64,000 nucleotides of DNA, taken from positions 434,001-498,000 of the forward strand of contig NZ_JAAORE010000003.1 of NCBI RefSeq assembly GCF_017696175.1, read 5' to 3'. The stretch is from Prochlorococcus marinus XMU1404 (GTDB lineage Bacteria > Cyanobacteriota > Cyanobacteriia > PCC-6307 > Cyanobiaceae). Below the pieces are notes generated by a model. That model saw only the letters and a program-made list of their open reading frames with translations, was not told the origin of the DNA and did not search any database. Positions 35,862 to 46,562 of the stretch are shown piece after piece; the first letter of the stretch is position 1; every line of letters begins with the position of its first letter. The position numbers and the translations under genes are program-made.

Positions 35862-37868
35862 ATGGTCGCTGCATCTGTTTCATTAGAATCACTTTGTGTA
35901 AATAGTATAAGAATGCTTGCTGTAGATGCAGTTAATAAATCTAATAGTGGACATCCTGGATTGCCAATGGGATGTGCTCCTATGGGTTATGCACTATGGC
36001 AAAACATACTAAATCACAACCCCAATAATCCAAAATGGTTCAATAGAGACCGTTTTGTATTGTCAGCTGGTCATGGCTGTATGCTGTTGTATTCTTTGCT
36101 TCATTTGACAGGATACAAATCAGTTTCTATTGAAGATATTAAAGAATTTAGGCAATGGGGATCAAAAACTCCTGGACATCCAGAAACATTCGAAACTGAA
36201 GGTGTTGAAGTTACAGCTGGGCCTCTAGGAGCAGGAATTTCAAATGCAGTTGGTTTAGCAATAGCTGAAACTCACTTAGCAGCTAAATTTAACAAGCCTG
36301 ATTGTAATATCGTTGATCACTACACTTACGTAATAATGGGTGACGGCTGTAATCAAGAAGGTATCGCATCAGAGGCCTGCTCATTAGCTGGTCATCTTAA
36401 GCTTGGAAAATTAATTGCACTCTATGACGATAATCAAATTACTATTGATGGGCGAACCGACGTCTCTTTTACAGAAGATGTTTTAAAAAGATATGAAGCT
36501 TATGGATGGCATGTACAACATGTTGAAGATGGAAATCATGATGTTAAAGGAATAACTGAAGCTATCGAAAAAGCAAAGTTAATTAAAGACAAACCTTCAA
36601 TTATAAAAATTTCCACAACTATAGGTTATGGTTCACCCAATAAATCAGATACTGCTGGAATTCATGGAGCAGCTGTTGGAGAAGAGGAAGCTACGTTAAC
36701 CAGAGAGTTTCTAAATTGGGAATATCCTCCATTTGAAATACCAGATGAGGTATACGAGCATTTTAGAAAATCGATAAGTAAAGGCGAAAACTTAGAGAAA
36801 GAATGGGATTCCAAATTTGAAGAATATCAAAAAAAATATCCCTCTGCAGGATCCGAGTTAAACAGAATGTTAAAAGGCGAATTACCTGAGAATTGGGACT
36901 CAGATCTCCCCTCTTATAAACCAGATGATAAAGGGTTGGCCACGAGAAAGCATTCACAAATATGCTTAGGAGCTTTAGGACCTAACCTTCCTGAATTAAT
37001 TGGTGGATCTGCAGATTTAACTCACTCTAATTACACAGATATCAAGGGGGAAACTGGATCATTCCAGCCTCATAGTCCTGAAAAAAGATATTTACATTTT
37101 GGTGTACGAGAACATGCAATGGCTGCTGTACTTAATGGGATTGCATATCACAATAGTGGTCTTATTCCTTATGGTGGAACCTTCCTTGTCTTCGCAGATT
37201 ATATGAGAGGTTCAATGAGGCTTTCAGCACTCAGCGAATTAGGAGTGATCTATGTATTAACCCATGATTCAATTGGTGTAGGAGAAGACGGCCCAACACA
37301 TCAACCTATTGAAACTATCCCTTCTCTTCGTGCCATGCCTAACATGCTTGTTTTCAGACCAGGAGACGGAAATGAGACAAGTGGAGCTTATAAGCTTGCT
37401 ATTCAAAATCGAAAAAGACCTTCTGCACTTTGTTTAAGTAGACAAGGTATGCCGAATCAAGAAAATACTTCGATCGACAAAGTTGCTCTTGGAGGATATA
37501 TAGTTTCCGATTGCGATGGAATACCAGATCTAATATTTATTGGTACTGGAAGCGAACTGAATCTTTGCGTTGAAGCGAGTAAGGTACTTTCAAGCTTAGG
37601 GAAAAAAATTAGAGTTGTTTCTATGCCTTGTGTAGAGCTTTTCGAAGAGCAAGAAGAATCTTATAAAGAAAGTGTTTTACCTAGTAGTGTGAAAAAGAGA
37701 GTTGTAGTAGAAGCTGCCCATTCATTTGGTTGGCATAAATATACAGGTTTTGATGGGATTTGTATTACTATGGACAGGTTTGGTGCATCAGCACCAGGTG
37801 GAGAATGTTTGAAGAATTTTGGATTTACAGTAGAAAACGTAGTTAATAAGACGAAGGAAATTCTATAA
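35862..37868 (+). CDS. tktA: Transketolase
   Basis: Thiamine-diphosphate enzyme of the Calvin cycle and pentose phosphate pathway, moving two-carbon units between sugar phosphates. The 668-aa length is normal. Blocks: [48 protein letters not shown], the ThDP motif [20 protein letters not shown] to DDNQITIDG, and the C-domain [16 protein letters not shown] and [17 protein letters not shown]. It needs the ThDP made by the pathway of the convergent neighbour thiC, 14 nt away. Confidence 0.97.
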   Translation: MVAASVSLESLCVNSIRMLAVDAVNKSNSGHPGLPMGCAPMGYALWQNILNHNPNNPKWFNRDRFVLSAGHGCMLLYSLLHLTGYKSVSIEDIKEFRQWGSKTPGHPETFETEGVEVTAGPLGAGISNAVGLAIAETHLAAKFNKPDCNIVDHYTYVIMGDGCNQEGIASEACSLAGHLKLGKLIALYDDNQITIDGRTDVSFTEDVLKRYEAYGWHVQHVEDGNHDVKGITEAIEKAKLIKDKPSIIKISTTIGYGSPNKSDTAGIHGAAVGEEEATLTREFLNWEYPPFEIPDEVYEHFRKSISKGENLEKEWDSKFEEYQKKYPSAGSELNRMLKGELPENWDSDLPSYKPDDKGLATRKHSQICLGALGPNLPELIGGSADLTHSNYTDIKGETGSFQPHSPEKRYLHFGVREHAMAAVLNGIAYHNSGLIPYGGTFLVFADYMRGSMRLSALSELGVIYVLTHDSIGVGEDGPTHQPIETIPSLRAMPNMLVFRPGDGNETSGAYKLAIQNRKRPSALCLSRQGMPNQENTSIDKVALGGYIVSDCDGIPDLIFIGTGSELNLCVEASKVLSSLGKKIRVVSMPCVELFEEQEESYKESVLPSSVKKRVVVEAAHSFGWHKYTGFDGICITMDRFGASAPGGECLKNFGFTVENVVNKTKEIL

Positions 37869-37882
37869 CAATAAATTTATAA

Positions 37883-39253
37883 CTATACTGAAGTATTACA
37901 TCCTTCAAGTTTATCTTTTAGTTGATCAAGAGATTCATCAGAAATTTTTGAATTCATTGGGCAATGTTTAGGTCCACACATTGAACAAAACTCAGCCTTT
38001 TTAAAGATTTCTTCAGGTAGTGTCTCATCATGGTACTGCTTTGCCCTTTCGGGATCTAATGAAAGTTCGAATTGTTTATTCCAATCAAAATTATACCTTG
38101 CATGACTTAGTTCATCATCTCTATCACGAGCACCAGCTCGATGTCTTGCTATATCAGCAGCATGAGCAGCTATCTTGTAAGCAATTAACCCTTCTCGCAC
38201 ATCTTCTGCATTTGGAAGACCTAGATGTTCTTTTGGAGTTACATAACACAACATAGAAGTTCCATACCAACCGGCCATTGCCGCTCCAATGGCACTAGAT
38301 ATATGGTCGTAACCAGGAGAAATATCTGTAACTAATGGGCCAAGCACATAAAATGGAGCTTCTGAACATTCCTCCATTTGCTTTCTCACATTAAATTCAA
38401 TTTGATCCATAGGTACGTGTCCAGGGCCCTCAACCATCACTTGAACATTATGAGCCCATGCTCTTCTAGTAAGCTCTCCTAAGGTCTTCAATTCAGCCAG
38501 CTGAGCATCATCAGAAGCATCATGCAAACATCCAGGCCTAAGGGAATCTCCTAAAGAAAAAGTACAATCATATTTCTTGAAAATCTCACAAATATCATCA
38601 AACCTCGTATAGAGAGGATTTTGTTTAAAATGATGCAACATCCACTGAGCTAGAATTCCTCCCCCTCTACTTACAATTCCAGTAATTCTACCTTTAACTT
38701 TTGGCAAATGCTCTATTAATAATCCAGCATGTATAGTCTGATAATCGACTCCCTGCTGACAATGTTTTTCAATAATATGAAGAAAATCGTCTTCAGTTAG
38801 TCTATCTATTGAACCATGTACACTTTCTAAAGCTTGATAAACTGGAACAGTTCCGATAGGAACAGGAGATTCGTTAATAATTGCTTGCCTAACTTCATCT
38901 AAATTTACTCCCCCAGTAGAGAGATCCATGACAGTATCAGCACCATATTTGACGGCTAACTTAAGCTTCTCTACTTCCTCATTGATATCACTAGCATTAG
39001 GAGAAGCACCAATATTTGCATTTACTTTACATCTAGAAGCAATTCCTATAGACATTGGCTCAAGATTCAAATGATTGATATTTGCTGGAATTATTAATCT
39101 TCCTCTAGCCACCTCTTCCATGATTAATGAAGCAGGTAGATTTTCTTTTTTTGCAACAAAATCCATTTCTTCAGTAATATGACCATTTCTTGCAAAATTC
39201 ATCTGGGTAACATTGTCTTTCCCAATGCGAGGCTTAATCCATGAACTTCTCAT
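37883..39253 (-). CDS. thiC: Phosphomethylpyrimidine synthase (ThiC)
   Basis: Radical-SAM enzyme that rearranges aminoimidazole ribotide to HMP phosphate, the pyrimidine half of thiamine. The 456-aa cyanobacterial-length protein has the C-terminal [4Fe-4S] motif CSMCGPKHC (CxxCx4C), together with [38 protein letters not shown] and [12 protein letters not shown]. The N-terminal domain of long ThiC forms is short. A TPP riboswitch lies about 48 nt upstream, so expression should fall when thiamine diphosphate is plentiful. Confidence 0.98.
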   Translation of the reverse strand: MRSSWIKPRIGKDNVTQMNFARNGHITEEMDFVAKKENLPASLIMEEVARGRLIIPANINHLNLEPMSIGIASRCKVNANIGASPNASDINEEVEKLKLAVKYGADTVMDLSTGGVNLDEVRQAIINESPVPIGTVPVYQALESVHGSIDRLTEDDFLHIIEKHCQQGVDYQTIHAGLLIEHLPKVKGRITGIVSRGGGILAQWMLHHFKQNPLYTRFDDICEIFKKYDCTFSLGDSLRPGCLHDASDDAQLAELKTLGELTRRAWAHNVQVMVEGPGHVPMDQIEFNVRKQMEECSEAPFYVLGPLVTDISPGYDHISSAIGAAMAGWYGTSMLCYVTPKEHLGLPNAEDVREGLIAYKIAAHAADIARHRAGARDRDDELSHARYNFDWNKQFELSLDPERAKQYHDETLPEEIFKKAEFCSMCGPKHCPMNSKISDESLDQLKDKLEGCNTSV

Positions 39254-39300
39254 AAGTTATAAACTTTTAAAAGTGTTATTACTAAAGTTTGATCAAATTT

Positions 39301-39380
39301 CCACTTCCCTTTATCAGATTGATGATTCAGGTTCAAAGGGTATGATCTCAGCTAAGTTGAATTTCCTAGCACCCCTAGTA
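39301..39380 (-). promoter_or_regulatory. TPP riboswitch (THI element) of thiC
   Basis: The minus strand contains the aptamer hallmarks in order: ACTAGGGGTGCTAGG (39379-39365), AGCTGAGATCATACCC (HMP-binding T-loop-like segment), TTTGAACCTGA, and a short P4/P5 arm ending GATAAAGGGAAGT, close to the Rfam-type consensus GGGGUGC ... CUGAGA ... ACCC ... ACCUGA ... AGGGAAG. ACT/AGT closes P1. The following 47 nt before thiC hold TTTGATCAAA (39288-39297) and ACTTTTAAAAGT palindromes that may form the expression platform. Confidence 0.9.
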
Positions 39381-39449
39381 TTTATTTTATTAATAGCTCT
39401 TTTATAAAAAATAGTCATCAAATATTGCATAAAAATATATAAAGTATTT

Positions 39450-39665
39450 TTATTTGACTTTTTGATAAGACTTTATCTTTTTTAAAATATTATTTCTATC
39501 CAACTTTCTCCTTACATCTTTCTCCAAAATAATTGAAATACCCATTAAACCAATAGGCAAATAAAAAATCTTCTTAGAATTGTTCCTTACAACTAAACCA
39601 ATAGCGGATACAAAGATCATAAAAGGAGCCACAAAAGACAAAAAAAATCTTTTATTAATTATCAT
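39450..39665 (-). CDS. Small membrane protein of unknown function
   Basis: A 71-aa protein with two hydrophobic segments (about 7-25 and 33-48) separated by VRNNSKK, and a basic C-terminal tail (RRKLDRNNILKKIKSYQKVK). The basic tail suggests a cytoplasmic C-terminus. Its ATG overlaps the amidohydrolase stop by 4 nt, so it is probably made by coupled translation. I do not recognise it. Confidence 0.6.
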   Translation of the reverse strand: MIINKRFFLSFVAPFMIFVSAIGLVVRNNSKKIFYLPIGLMGISIILEKDVRRKLDRNNILKKIKSYQKVK

Positions 39666-40846
39666 TTATCAAATTTATTAATTAATTTATTGTTTAATTT
39701 TACTATGGATTCTGTTATCACTTTAATTCCAACAGCAATAGCTCTTTCATCTGGATCAAATTTGGAACTGTGTAGAGGAGCACATCCATTCGAAGTTGAA
39801 ACACCTAGTCTAAACATAGCTCCAGGAATATCATTCAAGAACTCTGCGAAATCTTCTGCACCTAATGATGGTTTTTGTAGTTCTATAACATTTTCTTGAC
39901 CCAAAATCTTAATACCAGAATCTCTGAGAACTTTATTAAGTTCAAAATCGTTATTAACTGGAGGAGTAATTTCTCTAAATAATACTTTTACTTCAGCTCC
40001 GCAACTATTAGCTAAAGAGGAGATATTTTCACTGAGCCAATTACCAATATTTTTAAATAATTTAGGATTAGTGCATCTAACAGTACCAATTAAACTAACC
40101 TTTTCAGCAAGAACATTAAATGCATTACCACCATTAATCTTACCAAAAGTTATTACTACAGGATCTAAAGGATCTAACTTCCTTGTTATTAATTCTTGAA
40201 TTCCAGAAATAACTTTAGAGGCAACCCAAATAGCATCAACCCCTTCATGAGGTCGAGCACCATGACCTGATTTTCCTTTAATCTCTACTTTGAGTTCTCC
40301 AGCAGCTGCTGTTAAACTTCCCTCTTTTATTCCAATAGTCCCTACGGGCAAATCGGGGTATACATGAACGCCTAAAATATGAGTTAAACCATTAGTTGCA
40401 CCGTCCTTAATCATCCATCTAGCTCCACTAGCAATTTCTTCAGCTGGCTGAAAAATTATCCTAGTCCCGAAATTAAGTTTTAGATCCTTCACAATTTTTG
40501 CTATTCCCAACCCAATCGTTATATGCAAATCATGACCACACGCGTGCATAACACCATCTACTTTTGAAGAAAAACTTAATTTAGTTTGCTCAAATATTGG
40601 TAAAGCATCCATATCAACTCTGATGCCTATAATACCTTTTTCTAAGGGGCCAAAATCAGCTATAACGCCAGTCCTACCTATGGATTCTGTAACTGACCAA
40701 CCAATATTTTTTAAATAACCACTTATTAAAATTGCTGTTTGATTTTCAAGCCCACTTAATTCCGGGTGGGCATGAATATGTCTTCTTAAATTAATTAATT
40801 CGTCATTGAACGAATCAACTTGTTTAAAAATCTGATCTCTATTCAT
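39662..40846 (-). CDS. M20D-family amidohydrolase / aminoacylase
   Basis: A 394-aa metal-dependent hydrolase of the M20D group (N-acyl-amino-acid, hippurate or IAA-amino acid hydrolases). Metal and catalytic blocks: GIRVDMDALPI, HACGHDLHITIGLGIA, FQPAEEIASGARWMIKDG, LGVHVYPDLPVGTIGIKEG and the C-terminal PSLGAEDFAEFL, with CAPLHSSKFDPDE. The dimerisation insert (SGHGARPHEGVDAI) is present. The natural substrate cannot be told from sequence; amide salvage is most likely. It lies 3 nt from the TPR gene. Confidence 0.9.
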   Translation of the reverse strand: MNRDQIFKQVDSFNDELINLRRHIHAHPELSGLENQTAILISGYLKNIGWSVTESIGRTGVIADFGPLEKGIIGIRVDMDALPIFEQTKLSFSSKVDGVMHACGHDLHITIGLGIAKIVKDLKLNFGTRIIFQPAEEIASGARWMIKDGATNGLTHILGVHVYPDLPVGTIGIKEGSLTAAAGELKVEIKGKSGHGARPHEGVDAIWVASKVISGIQELITRKLDPLDPVVITFGKINGGNAFNVLAEKVSLIGTVRCTNPKLFKNIGNWLSENISSLANSCGAEVKVLFREITPPVNNDFELNKVLRDSGIKILGQENVIELQKPSLGAEDFAEFLNDIPGAMFRLGVSTSNGCAPLHSSKFDPDERAIAVGIKVITESIVKLNNKLINKFDK

Positions 40847-40849
40847 TTC

Positions 40850-41638
40850 TTATTTTAAATCAATAAATTTCATTAAATATTTAGTCGGTTTTGGAGGCCA
40901 TCTTCTTACTTTTATTAACCACTCCTCATCACTATACCTAGGATCTAATTCAGTTACCGCTATCCAATTACTCTCTGCTTTACCAGATTCACCCTTCGAC
41001 CAATTCAAAGCTGTTAAAGCTGCCCTAGCATCTGCGAAAGTTGGATAACGTCTAATTAATTTTTTTAATTCTATTTCAGAGTCATCAATATTCCCCAACT
41101 GGAAATCTGCTAAAGCCATGCTTGACCTAGCCATAGCAAATCCAGGATTATATAATGCAGCTTTTGAAAATAAATCTCTTGCTTTTTCCCATTGTGATGT
41201 GGAACCCTCAACATTAGCCAAATTATATAATGCAGAAAAATTCTTACTATCCTGCGAAATAACAAACATATAATCTTTTCTCGCTTCCGACCATTGCCCT
41301 AATGCTTCCTCCGCTATACCTCTGTTAATGTAAGGATCTATTTCTCTAGGATTTAAACTTATTGCCTTATTTTGGTCATCTATTGATCCTTCTAAATCTC
41401 CTATTACAAGTCTTACATTTCCTCTGTTACTCAAACCTGCAGCATCATTAGGATAAGAATCAAGATAGCGATCCCACTCTTCTAAAGCAAGATTAAATTT
41501 TCCGCCTGAGCTTAAATCTAATGCATTCTTAAACAAATCCTCTCTCAAAGATAATGAATATGATGGGTAAATATAAAAAATATTGACAAAAACAAAAAAC
41601 AATATAAAACAAACTTTAACTTTTTTAAAAGTTATCAT
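40850..41638 (-). CDS. Exported TPR-repeat protein
   Basis: I use ATG 41638 ([20 protein letters not shown]), giving 262 aa; an ATG four codons earlier is also possible. The first 30 residues are a signal peptide or N-terminal anchor (KKVK, then a hydrophobic core ending near YPSYSLS). The mature part is four or five tetratricopeptide repeats, for example [40 protein letters not shown] and [20 protein letters not shown]. Such proteins scaffold complexes in the periplasm or thylakoid lumen. It overlaps the end of ruvB by 14 nt. Confidence 0.85.
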   Translation of the reverse strand: MITFKKVKVCFILFFVFVNIFYIYPSYSLSLREDLFKNALDLSSGGKFNLALEEWDRYLDSYPNDAAGLSNRGNVRLVIGDLEGSIDDQNKAISLNPREIDPYINRGIAEEALGQWSEARKDYMFVISQDSKNFSALYNLANVEGSTSQWEKARDLFSKAALYNPGFAMARSSMALADFQLGNIDDSEIELKKLIRRYPTFADARAALTALNWSKGESGKAESNWIAVTELDPRYSDEEWLIKVRRWPPKPTKYLMKFIDLK

Positions 41639-42680
41639 GTTTTGAATCAATGTACTTTTTGCCTAAATCAGTAAGCATTCTTCCTCGAGGGGTTCTCATG
41701 AGGAAACCAATTTGTATTAGATATGGCTCAACTACAAATTCTAACATTGAGGAATCATCACCCAAGCCAGCCGCAATTGAATCAAGACCAGTTGGATTAT
41801 TATTATTCCTAATAAAAGATAAATATTGTCTATCTAAAAAATCCAATCCCTTTTCGTCTATTTGATAAGAATTTAAAGCTTTTTTTATTAAATTAACTGA
41901 GATAACATTGGTTTTTATAACGACTTGAGCATAATCTCTAACTCTTCTTAACAATCTCAAAGCAATTCTTGGAGTCCCTCGGGATATCTTTGCTAAATTA
42001 TAAGATGCTTCATCATCTAAATTAAGGTTTATCAATCGGGAGAAATTAACAATTATTTGTTGTAATTCATCATATGTATAAAATTCAATTTTCTGAGATA
42101 TTCCAAATCTATCTCTTAGAGGCGCACTAATTGAGGCTAATTTAGTTGTCGCACCAATCAGAGTAAACTTGGGAAGATTAATTGTTCTGCAACGAGTTCC
42201 TCTATTAGCTCCCATAGTTAAATCTAATCTGAAATCTTCCATTGCAGAATATAACAACTCTTCAGTTAACCTATTTAAGCGATGTATTTCATCAATAAAT
42301 AAAACTTCACCTTCATGTAATCCAAGCAGCAAACCTATTATATCTCTTGGTCTTTCAATTGCTGGTGCAGTAGTTATTCTACATCTTGTATTCATTTCAT
42401 GGGCTATCAAAAAAGCCAGAGTGGTCTTACCTAGACCAGGCTGTCCGTATAAAAGAATATGCTCTAAGGGTTCTTTTCTATAAATTGAAGCATCTATAGC
42501 TATTCTCAAAGAAGACTTAAGTTGATCTTGACCAATAAATTCTTGTAAAGTTTCAGGCCGAGCTAGATTCAGGTTATTACTTTTCTTTTCTTCTGGAATT
42601 ATTTTTGAATCAACTAGCCTAATTTCTTTTTTAATTCGAGGATAGTTATTATCGCCTATATTGGAAGAAATTATTGCCAT
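41625..42680 (-). CDS. ruvB: Holliday junction branch-migration helicase RuvB
   Basis: Hexameric AAA+ motor that drives branch migration with RuvA. The 351-aa protein has Walker [15 protein letters not shown], Walker [11 protein letters not shown], sensor 1 [19 protein letters not shown], the Arg-finger DRFG, and the C-terminal winged-helix ([22 protein letters not shown]). N-terminal [15 protein letters not shown] is typical. It is divergent from smpB by 52 nt. Confidence 0.97.
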   Translation of the reverse strand: MAIISSNIGDNNYPRIKKEIRLVDSKIIPEEKKSNNLNLARPETLQEFIGQDQLKSSLRIAIDASIYRKEPLEHILLYGQPGLGKTTLAFLIAHEMNTRCRITTAPAIERPRDIIGLLLGLHEGEVLFIDEIHRLNRLTEELLYSAMEDFRLDLTMGANRGTRCRTINLPKFTLIGATTKLASISAPLRDRFGISQKIEFYTYDELQQIIVNFSRLINLNLDDEASYNLAKISRGTPRIALRLLRRVRDYAQVVIKTNVISVNLIKKALNSYQIDEKGLDFLDRQYLSFIRNNNNPTGLDSIAAGLGDDSSMLEFVVEPYLIQIGFLMRTPRGRMLTDLGKKYIDSKHDNF

Positions 42681-42732
42681 AATGAAAGGTTAATAGCAAT
42701 TGTTCTGAGTAGGAAAATTTTTTACAACTAAA

Positions 42733-43227
42733 ATGGCAAAAAATTCAAACAAAAGTCAACAAAATACTAAAAAAGATAATAATTATAAACGTCTAGCTGA
42801 AAATAGATATGCTAAATTTCAATATGCAATATCTGAAACAATTGAAGCTGGAATTGAACTTTTAGGAACTGAAGTAAAGTCTATTAGAAACGGAAAAGCA
42901 AATTTAAGAGATGGTTACTGTTCATTCAGAGATGGTGAGATTTTATTATTAAATGTCCACATTTCACCACATAAGAATGTAGGTTCTTTTTTTAATCATG
43001 ATCCATTACGAAATAGAAAGTTGCTACTTCATAAAAAAGAAATAATCAAACTTAAATCCAATACTGAAAAAAAAGGAATGACTATTGTTCCACTATCACT
43101 ATATTTAAAAGGGTCATGGATCAAACTAACTATTGGAGTCGGTAAAGGGAAAAAAATACATGATAAAAGACAAGATGAAAAACAAAAGACTATCAAAAAA
43201 GAAATCAACTCTGCACTAAAAAGGTAA
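42733..43227 (+). CDS. smpB: SsrA-binding protein SmpB
   Basis: Brings tmRNA to stalled ribosomes in trans-translation. The 164-aa protein has [41 protein letters not shown] and [23 protein letters not shown], with the basic C-terminal tail [20 protein letters not shown] that enters the decoding centre. The tmRNA gene itself is not visible in the window. Confidence 0.97.
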   Translation: MAKNSNKSQQNTKKDNNYKRLAENRYAKFQYAISETIEAGIELLGTEVKSIRNGKANLRDGYCSFRDGEILLLNVHISPHKNVGSFFNHDPLRNRKLLLHKKEIIKLKSNTEKKGMTIVPLSLYLKGSWIKLTIGVGKGKKIHDKRQDEKQKTIKKEINSALKR

Positions 43228-43254
43228 AAATATTAATAAGAATTTTTGGAACTA

Positions 43255-43500
43255 TTAATCTAAGCTTACTGAACTTGGAGGAGGGGATGGATCTGGATCT
43301 GCAATTAACATGTGTTGTAAAACAGTTTCAGGTCTCTCACTATCTCTCCAGCGAATTTTATACGCTGGCATTTTTGTCCCTCTGCTTGTAGTTTGCTCTA
43401 CTGGTTCAATAACCCACCCTCTTCTTGATCGGCCTTGAGGATTTCTTTTCACTACTGCATCCGCATGTTTAAAACGGAAACCAACACGTTCACCACTCAT
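43255..43500 (-). CDS. Conserved small protein of unknown function
   Basis: An 81-aa soluble protein, basic in its first half (KHADAVVKRNPQGRSRRGWV) and apparently beta-rich, with YKIRWRDSERPETVLQHMLI near 47-66 and a proline/serine-rich end (PDPSPPPSSVSLD). A small SH3/Tudor-like barrel is plausible. I do not recognise a function. It lies 42 nt upstream-side of lysS in the same direction? No: it is downstream of lysS by 42 nt on the minus strand side order, i.e. lysS (43543-45069) is transcribed toward it. Confidence 0.65.
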   Translation of the reverse strand: MSGERVGFRFKHADAVVKRNPQGRSRRGWVIEPVEQTTSRGTKMPAYKIRWRDSERPETVLQHMLIADPDPSPPPSSVSLD

Positions 43501-43542
43501 TTAAAAAAATTCGTATTGGAATAATTTTTCTATTTTACTTCA

Positions 43543-45069
43543 TTACAAGGTTAATTTTTCATTTTTATTAGAAGTTATTTCTGGTTTTAACAATGGGAAA
43601 GGAATTACATCTCTAATTGAGGGACTATTTGTAATTAACATAACAAGTCTATCAATACCTATGCCTAATCCTCCAGTAGGAGGCATGCCAATCTCTAAAG
43701 CATTCAAAAAATCTTCATCTATACAATGAGCCTCGAAATCCCCTTCATCTCTAAGACTCTGCTGTAATTGCATTCGTTCTCTTTGATCTACTGGATCTAT
43801 CAATTCACTAAAAGCATTTGCCAGCTCACGTCCAACAATAAATAATTCGAATCTCTGAACCATTTCTTTATTATCAAGATGAGGCCGAGCTAAAGGAGAA
43901 ATTTCAATAGGATAATCGGTAACAAAAGTAGGTTCTATGAGTTCTGACTCTACTTTTTGCTCGAAGACTTCATTTAAAAGTCTTCCCATAGTATTAACCT
44001 TATTAGAAAATTCAACATTTTTTCTTCTAGCGGCTTGTTTTGCTGCTTGAAAATCTCCAGAGAAAGAATCAAAATCAATACCTGTATATTGTTTGACTAT
44101 ATCTTTCATTGATATTCTTAACCAAGGTTGCGAAAAATCAATTTCTTTATTTTGATAATTTATTACTAAAGAGCCACATGCATCAGCTACGACATCTTTA
44201 ATCAATTCTTCTGTTAAATCCATCATATTTACATAATTAGAAAAAGCTTGATAAATTTCAACTGAGGTAAATTCTGGATTATGTTTCGTGCTTATCCCCT
44301 CATTCCGGAAGATTCTTCCCAATTCATAAACTTTCTCAAATCCTCCAACAACCATTCTTTTTAAGTGTAATTCTGTAGCTATTCGTAGATACAGCGGAAT
44401 ATCTAATGTGTTGTGATGAGTAATAAATGGTCTTGCTTCAGCACCACCAGCCTCAGATTGCAGAATTGGAGTCTCTATTTCTAAGAAATTTCTGTTATCT
44501 AGCCATTTTCTTATAAAACTTATACATTTTGCTCTTGTTTTAAATACATTTTTAGAATAAGGATTAACTATTAAATCTAAATAACGTTGTCTATATCTTT
44601 TTTCGATATCAGTCAATCCGTGCCATTTATCGGGTAAAGGTTGTAATGATTTGGATAGCATTTCCCATTTTTCAACTTTAATCGAAATCTCACCTTTATT
44701 AGTTTTTTTAATAGTTCCGTAGATTCCTATCCAATCACCAATATCTACTATTTCCTTAATATCTTCAAAAGAAAGTAATTTTTGGGTTTCTAAATTGCAA
44801 TCGATAATCCTTTTATCTATGTAAAGCTGAATCTGGCCTTCTTGATCGCTTATTTTGTAAAAAGCAATTTTACCCATTACTCTTTTTGCCATGACTCTAC
44901 CAGCAATAGAGACATTAAAGTTTTCCTCTTGACCATTTTCTAAATAATCAAATTTTTGAATAAGAAATTGTGTGGTATGGGAAACTTGAAAACTCTCTGC
45001 GTAAGAAGCAAATCCTTTACTTACTAGTGAATTAGCTTTTTGTAAGCGAGCTGCTCTAATTTCAGACAA
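43543..45069 (-). CDS. lysS: Lysyl-tRNA synthetase, class II
   Basis: Charges tRNA-Lys. The 508-aa protein has an N-terminal OB-fold anticodon-binding domain (about 55-165, [20 protein letters not shown]) and a class II catalytic core: motif 2 region [38 protein letters not shown], and motif 3 [18 protein letters not shown]. It is downstream of rpaB after 49 nt and upstream of the small 81-aa gene, all leftward. Confidence 0.97.
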   Translation of the reverse strand: MSEIRAARLQKANSLVSKGFASYAESFQVSHTTQFLIQKFDYLENGQEENFNVSIAGRVMAKRVMGKIAFYKISDQEGQIQLYIDKRIIDCNLETQKLLSFEDIKEIVDIGDWIGIYGTIKKTNKGEISIKVEKWEMLSKSLQPLPDKWHGLTDIEKRYRQRYLDLIVNPYSKNVFKTRAKCISFIRKWLDNRNFLEIETPILQSEAGGAEARPFITHHNTLDIPLYLRIATELHLKRMVVGGFEKVYELGRIFRNEGISTKHNPEFTSVEIYQAFSNYVNMMDLTEELIKDVVADACGSLVINYQNKEIDFSQPWLRISMKDIVKQYTGIDFDSFSGDFQAAKQAARRKNVEFSNKVNTMGRLLNEVFEQKVESELIEPTFVTDYPIEISPLARPHLDNKEMVQRFELFIVGRELANAFSELIDPVDQRERMQLQQSLRDEGDFEAHCIDEDFLNALEIGMPPTGGLGIGIDRLVMLITNSPSIRDVIPFPLLKPEITSNKNEKLTL

Positions 45070-45118
45070 AATTTAATTTAATGTTTTCTTTTATTTAATA
45101 AAAGTATCAGACCAAGGC

Positions 45119-45865
45119 TTAACTTGCCAAAGATGTTGCTGTTTCGCCAATTCTCTGAGATGCATAACCGATCCCTCTAACAGTCAATATTAATTCTGGA
45201 TTCCTAGGGTCAGGTTCCAATTTACCCCTTAGTCTCGCTACGTATACATCTACAACTCTTAGATCTGCGGCTCTCCTAGGAGGATAACCCCACAACTGTT
45301 CTAAAATTTCTGCTCGTGGCACAACTTTTCCCGGTTCATCAAATAATAATTCTAAAAGACTAAATTCGGTATAAGTTAGACTAATTCTTTCTCCTGCCCT
45401 AGAAACTTGTCTTCTATTAGTATCAACAACTAAACTTCCAAATTTCATAACACCCTTGCCAGATGGGGTTTCTTTCGTTTCAGTAACAGTTACGGCAGGA
45501 CCCATTCGTCTCAGAATAGTAGCAATTCTGGCCTCCAACTCTTTTGGACTAAATGGTTTTGATAAATAATCATCAGCTCCTAAATCTAAACCTGCGACTC
45601 TCTCTGAAATTGCTTCTAATGCAGTCAAAAATATAATTGGGACTACTGATTCAGCTCTAATTCTTCGACATACTGCAAATCCATCCATTTTGGGCAACAT
45701 AACATCAAGAACTATTAAATCAGGTGAATCTCTATGGAAAGACTCAATAGCTTCTTCGCCGTTAGTAGCTGAATAAACTTGATATCCTGCTAATTGAAGT
45801 CTTGTAACTAATACCTTCAAAACTGCTGGTTCATCATCAACAACTAAAATTCTTGCTTTTGACAT
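45119..45865 (-). CDS. rpaB: OmpR-family response regulator RpaB
   Basis: Essential cyanobacterial regulator that binds HLR1 sites to repress high-light genes and activate photosystem I genes, paired with kinase NblS. The 248-aa protein has the receiver domain (1-120; acidic pocket Asp 10/11, phosphoacceptor Asp 54, Thr 81, Lys 103) and a winged-helix DNA-binding domain (about 140-238; AADLRVVDVYVARLRGKLE). The long, acidic-free linker VTVTETKETPSGKGVMKFG and the GYPPRRAADLR turn fit RpaB rather than RpaA. nblS is not in the window. Confidence 0.9.
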   Translation of the reverse strand: MSKARILVVDDEPAVLKVLVTRLQLAGYQVYSATNGEEAIESFHRDSPDLIVLDVMLPKMDGFAVCRRIRAESVVPIIFLTALEAISERVAGLDLGADDYLSKPFSPKELEARIATILRRMGPAVTVTETKETPSGKGVMKFGSLVVDTNRRQVSRAGERISLTYTEFSLLELLFDEPGKVVPRAEILEQLWGYPPRRAADLRVVDVYVARLRGKLEPDPRNPELILTVRGIGYASQRIGETATSLAS

Positions 45866-46046
45866 AGGTAAAAAAGATTTCCAGATATTTCAAAGCAAAT
45901 ATTTATTGCATTGAAAATTCATTCTAACAATTAAAAATATAACATTACGACGCCTAAAACAGATATACCAAAGATTTACTAAATTTTTCCATAATCTAAA
46001 AATATAAATTTTGCGAACACTTTTTCGTCATTTGGGCAATTTATTA

Positions 46047-46562
46047 TCATGCTTTTTTCCTAGAAAATTTTAAAAAACTAAAAAGTTGAGAGCAAATTAA
46101 AGGGCCAAAAAAACCTGTAAGAAAAACTTCAGCTAAAATGTTTTGAATACTAGGGATAAAAAGTAAAAAAGTACTATCTGATAAATTTTTGACCAAAATC
46201 TGTACAAAACATAAGGTAGAACATAAAAAACTGCCAATAGAACAGATTAAACCATACCTAAAATGTCCCAACAAAATATTACTATGAATTTTTATTCTCC
46301 CAAACCATATTCCACACAAAATCAAACCTGGAATTTGAGTAAAACTACTATCAAGAGTTACAGAATCTAAAATTAGCCCTAAAAAAAAACCATATATTAA
46401 TCCATTGATTGATCCATTAATCATTGACCATGGCAACAACCAAAATAAAGGCCAATATGGTTGGATACCTAAAAATCCTAGCCAATTTGGATGCCACAAA
46501 AAAATGATAGGGATAAGAATAAAACTTATGATGGATAATTTTTCTTTGAAAAATTTATTCAT
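46047..46562 (-). CDS. mreD: Rod-shape protein MreD
   Basis: Integral membrane partner of MreC in the elongasome. I place the start at ATG 46562, which overlaps the mreC stop as TAATG, giving 171 aa; the frame extends ten codons upstream into mreC. The protein has about five hydrophobic segments and sections typical of the poorly conserved MreD family (GFFLGLILDSVTLDSSFTQI, then GLILCGIWFGRI). Assigned largely by position after mreB-mreC. Confidence 0.8.
   Translation of the reverse strand: MNKFFKEKLSIISFILIPIIFLWHPNWLGFLGIQPYWPLFWLLPWSMINGSINGLIYGFFLGLILDSVTLDSSFTQIPGLILCGIWFGRIKIHSNILLGHFRYGLICSIGSFLCSTLCFVQILVKNLSDSTFLLFIPSIQNILAEVFLTGFFGPLICSQLFSFLKFSRKKA

Noticed and set aside
39213-39407. 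Open frame of 64 codons on the plus strand across the thiC leader
   Set aside because: It is the antisense of the TPP riboswitch and the thiC 5' end, with no protein-like features.
43228-43260. ATTAATA/TATTAAT hairpin between smpB and the convergent 81-aa gene
   Set aside because: Weak AT stem with a 14-nt loop and no U-run.
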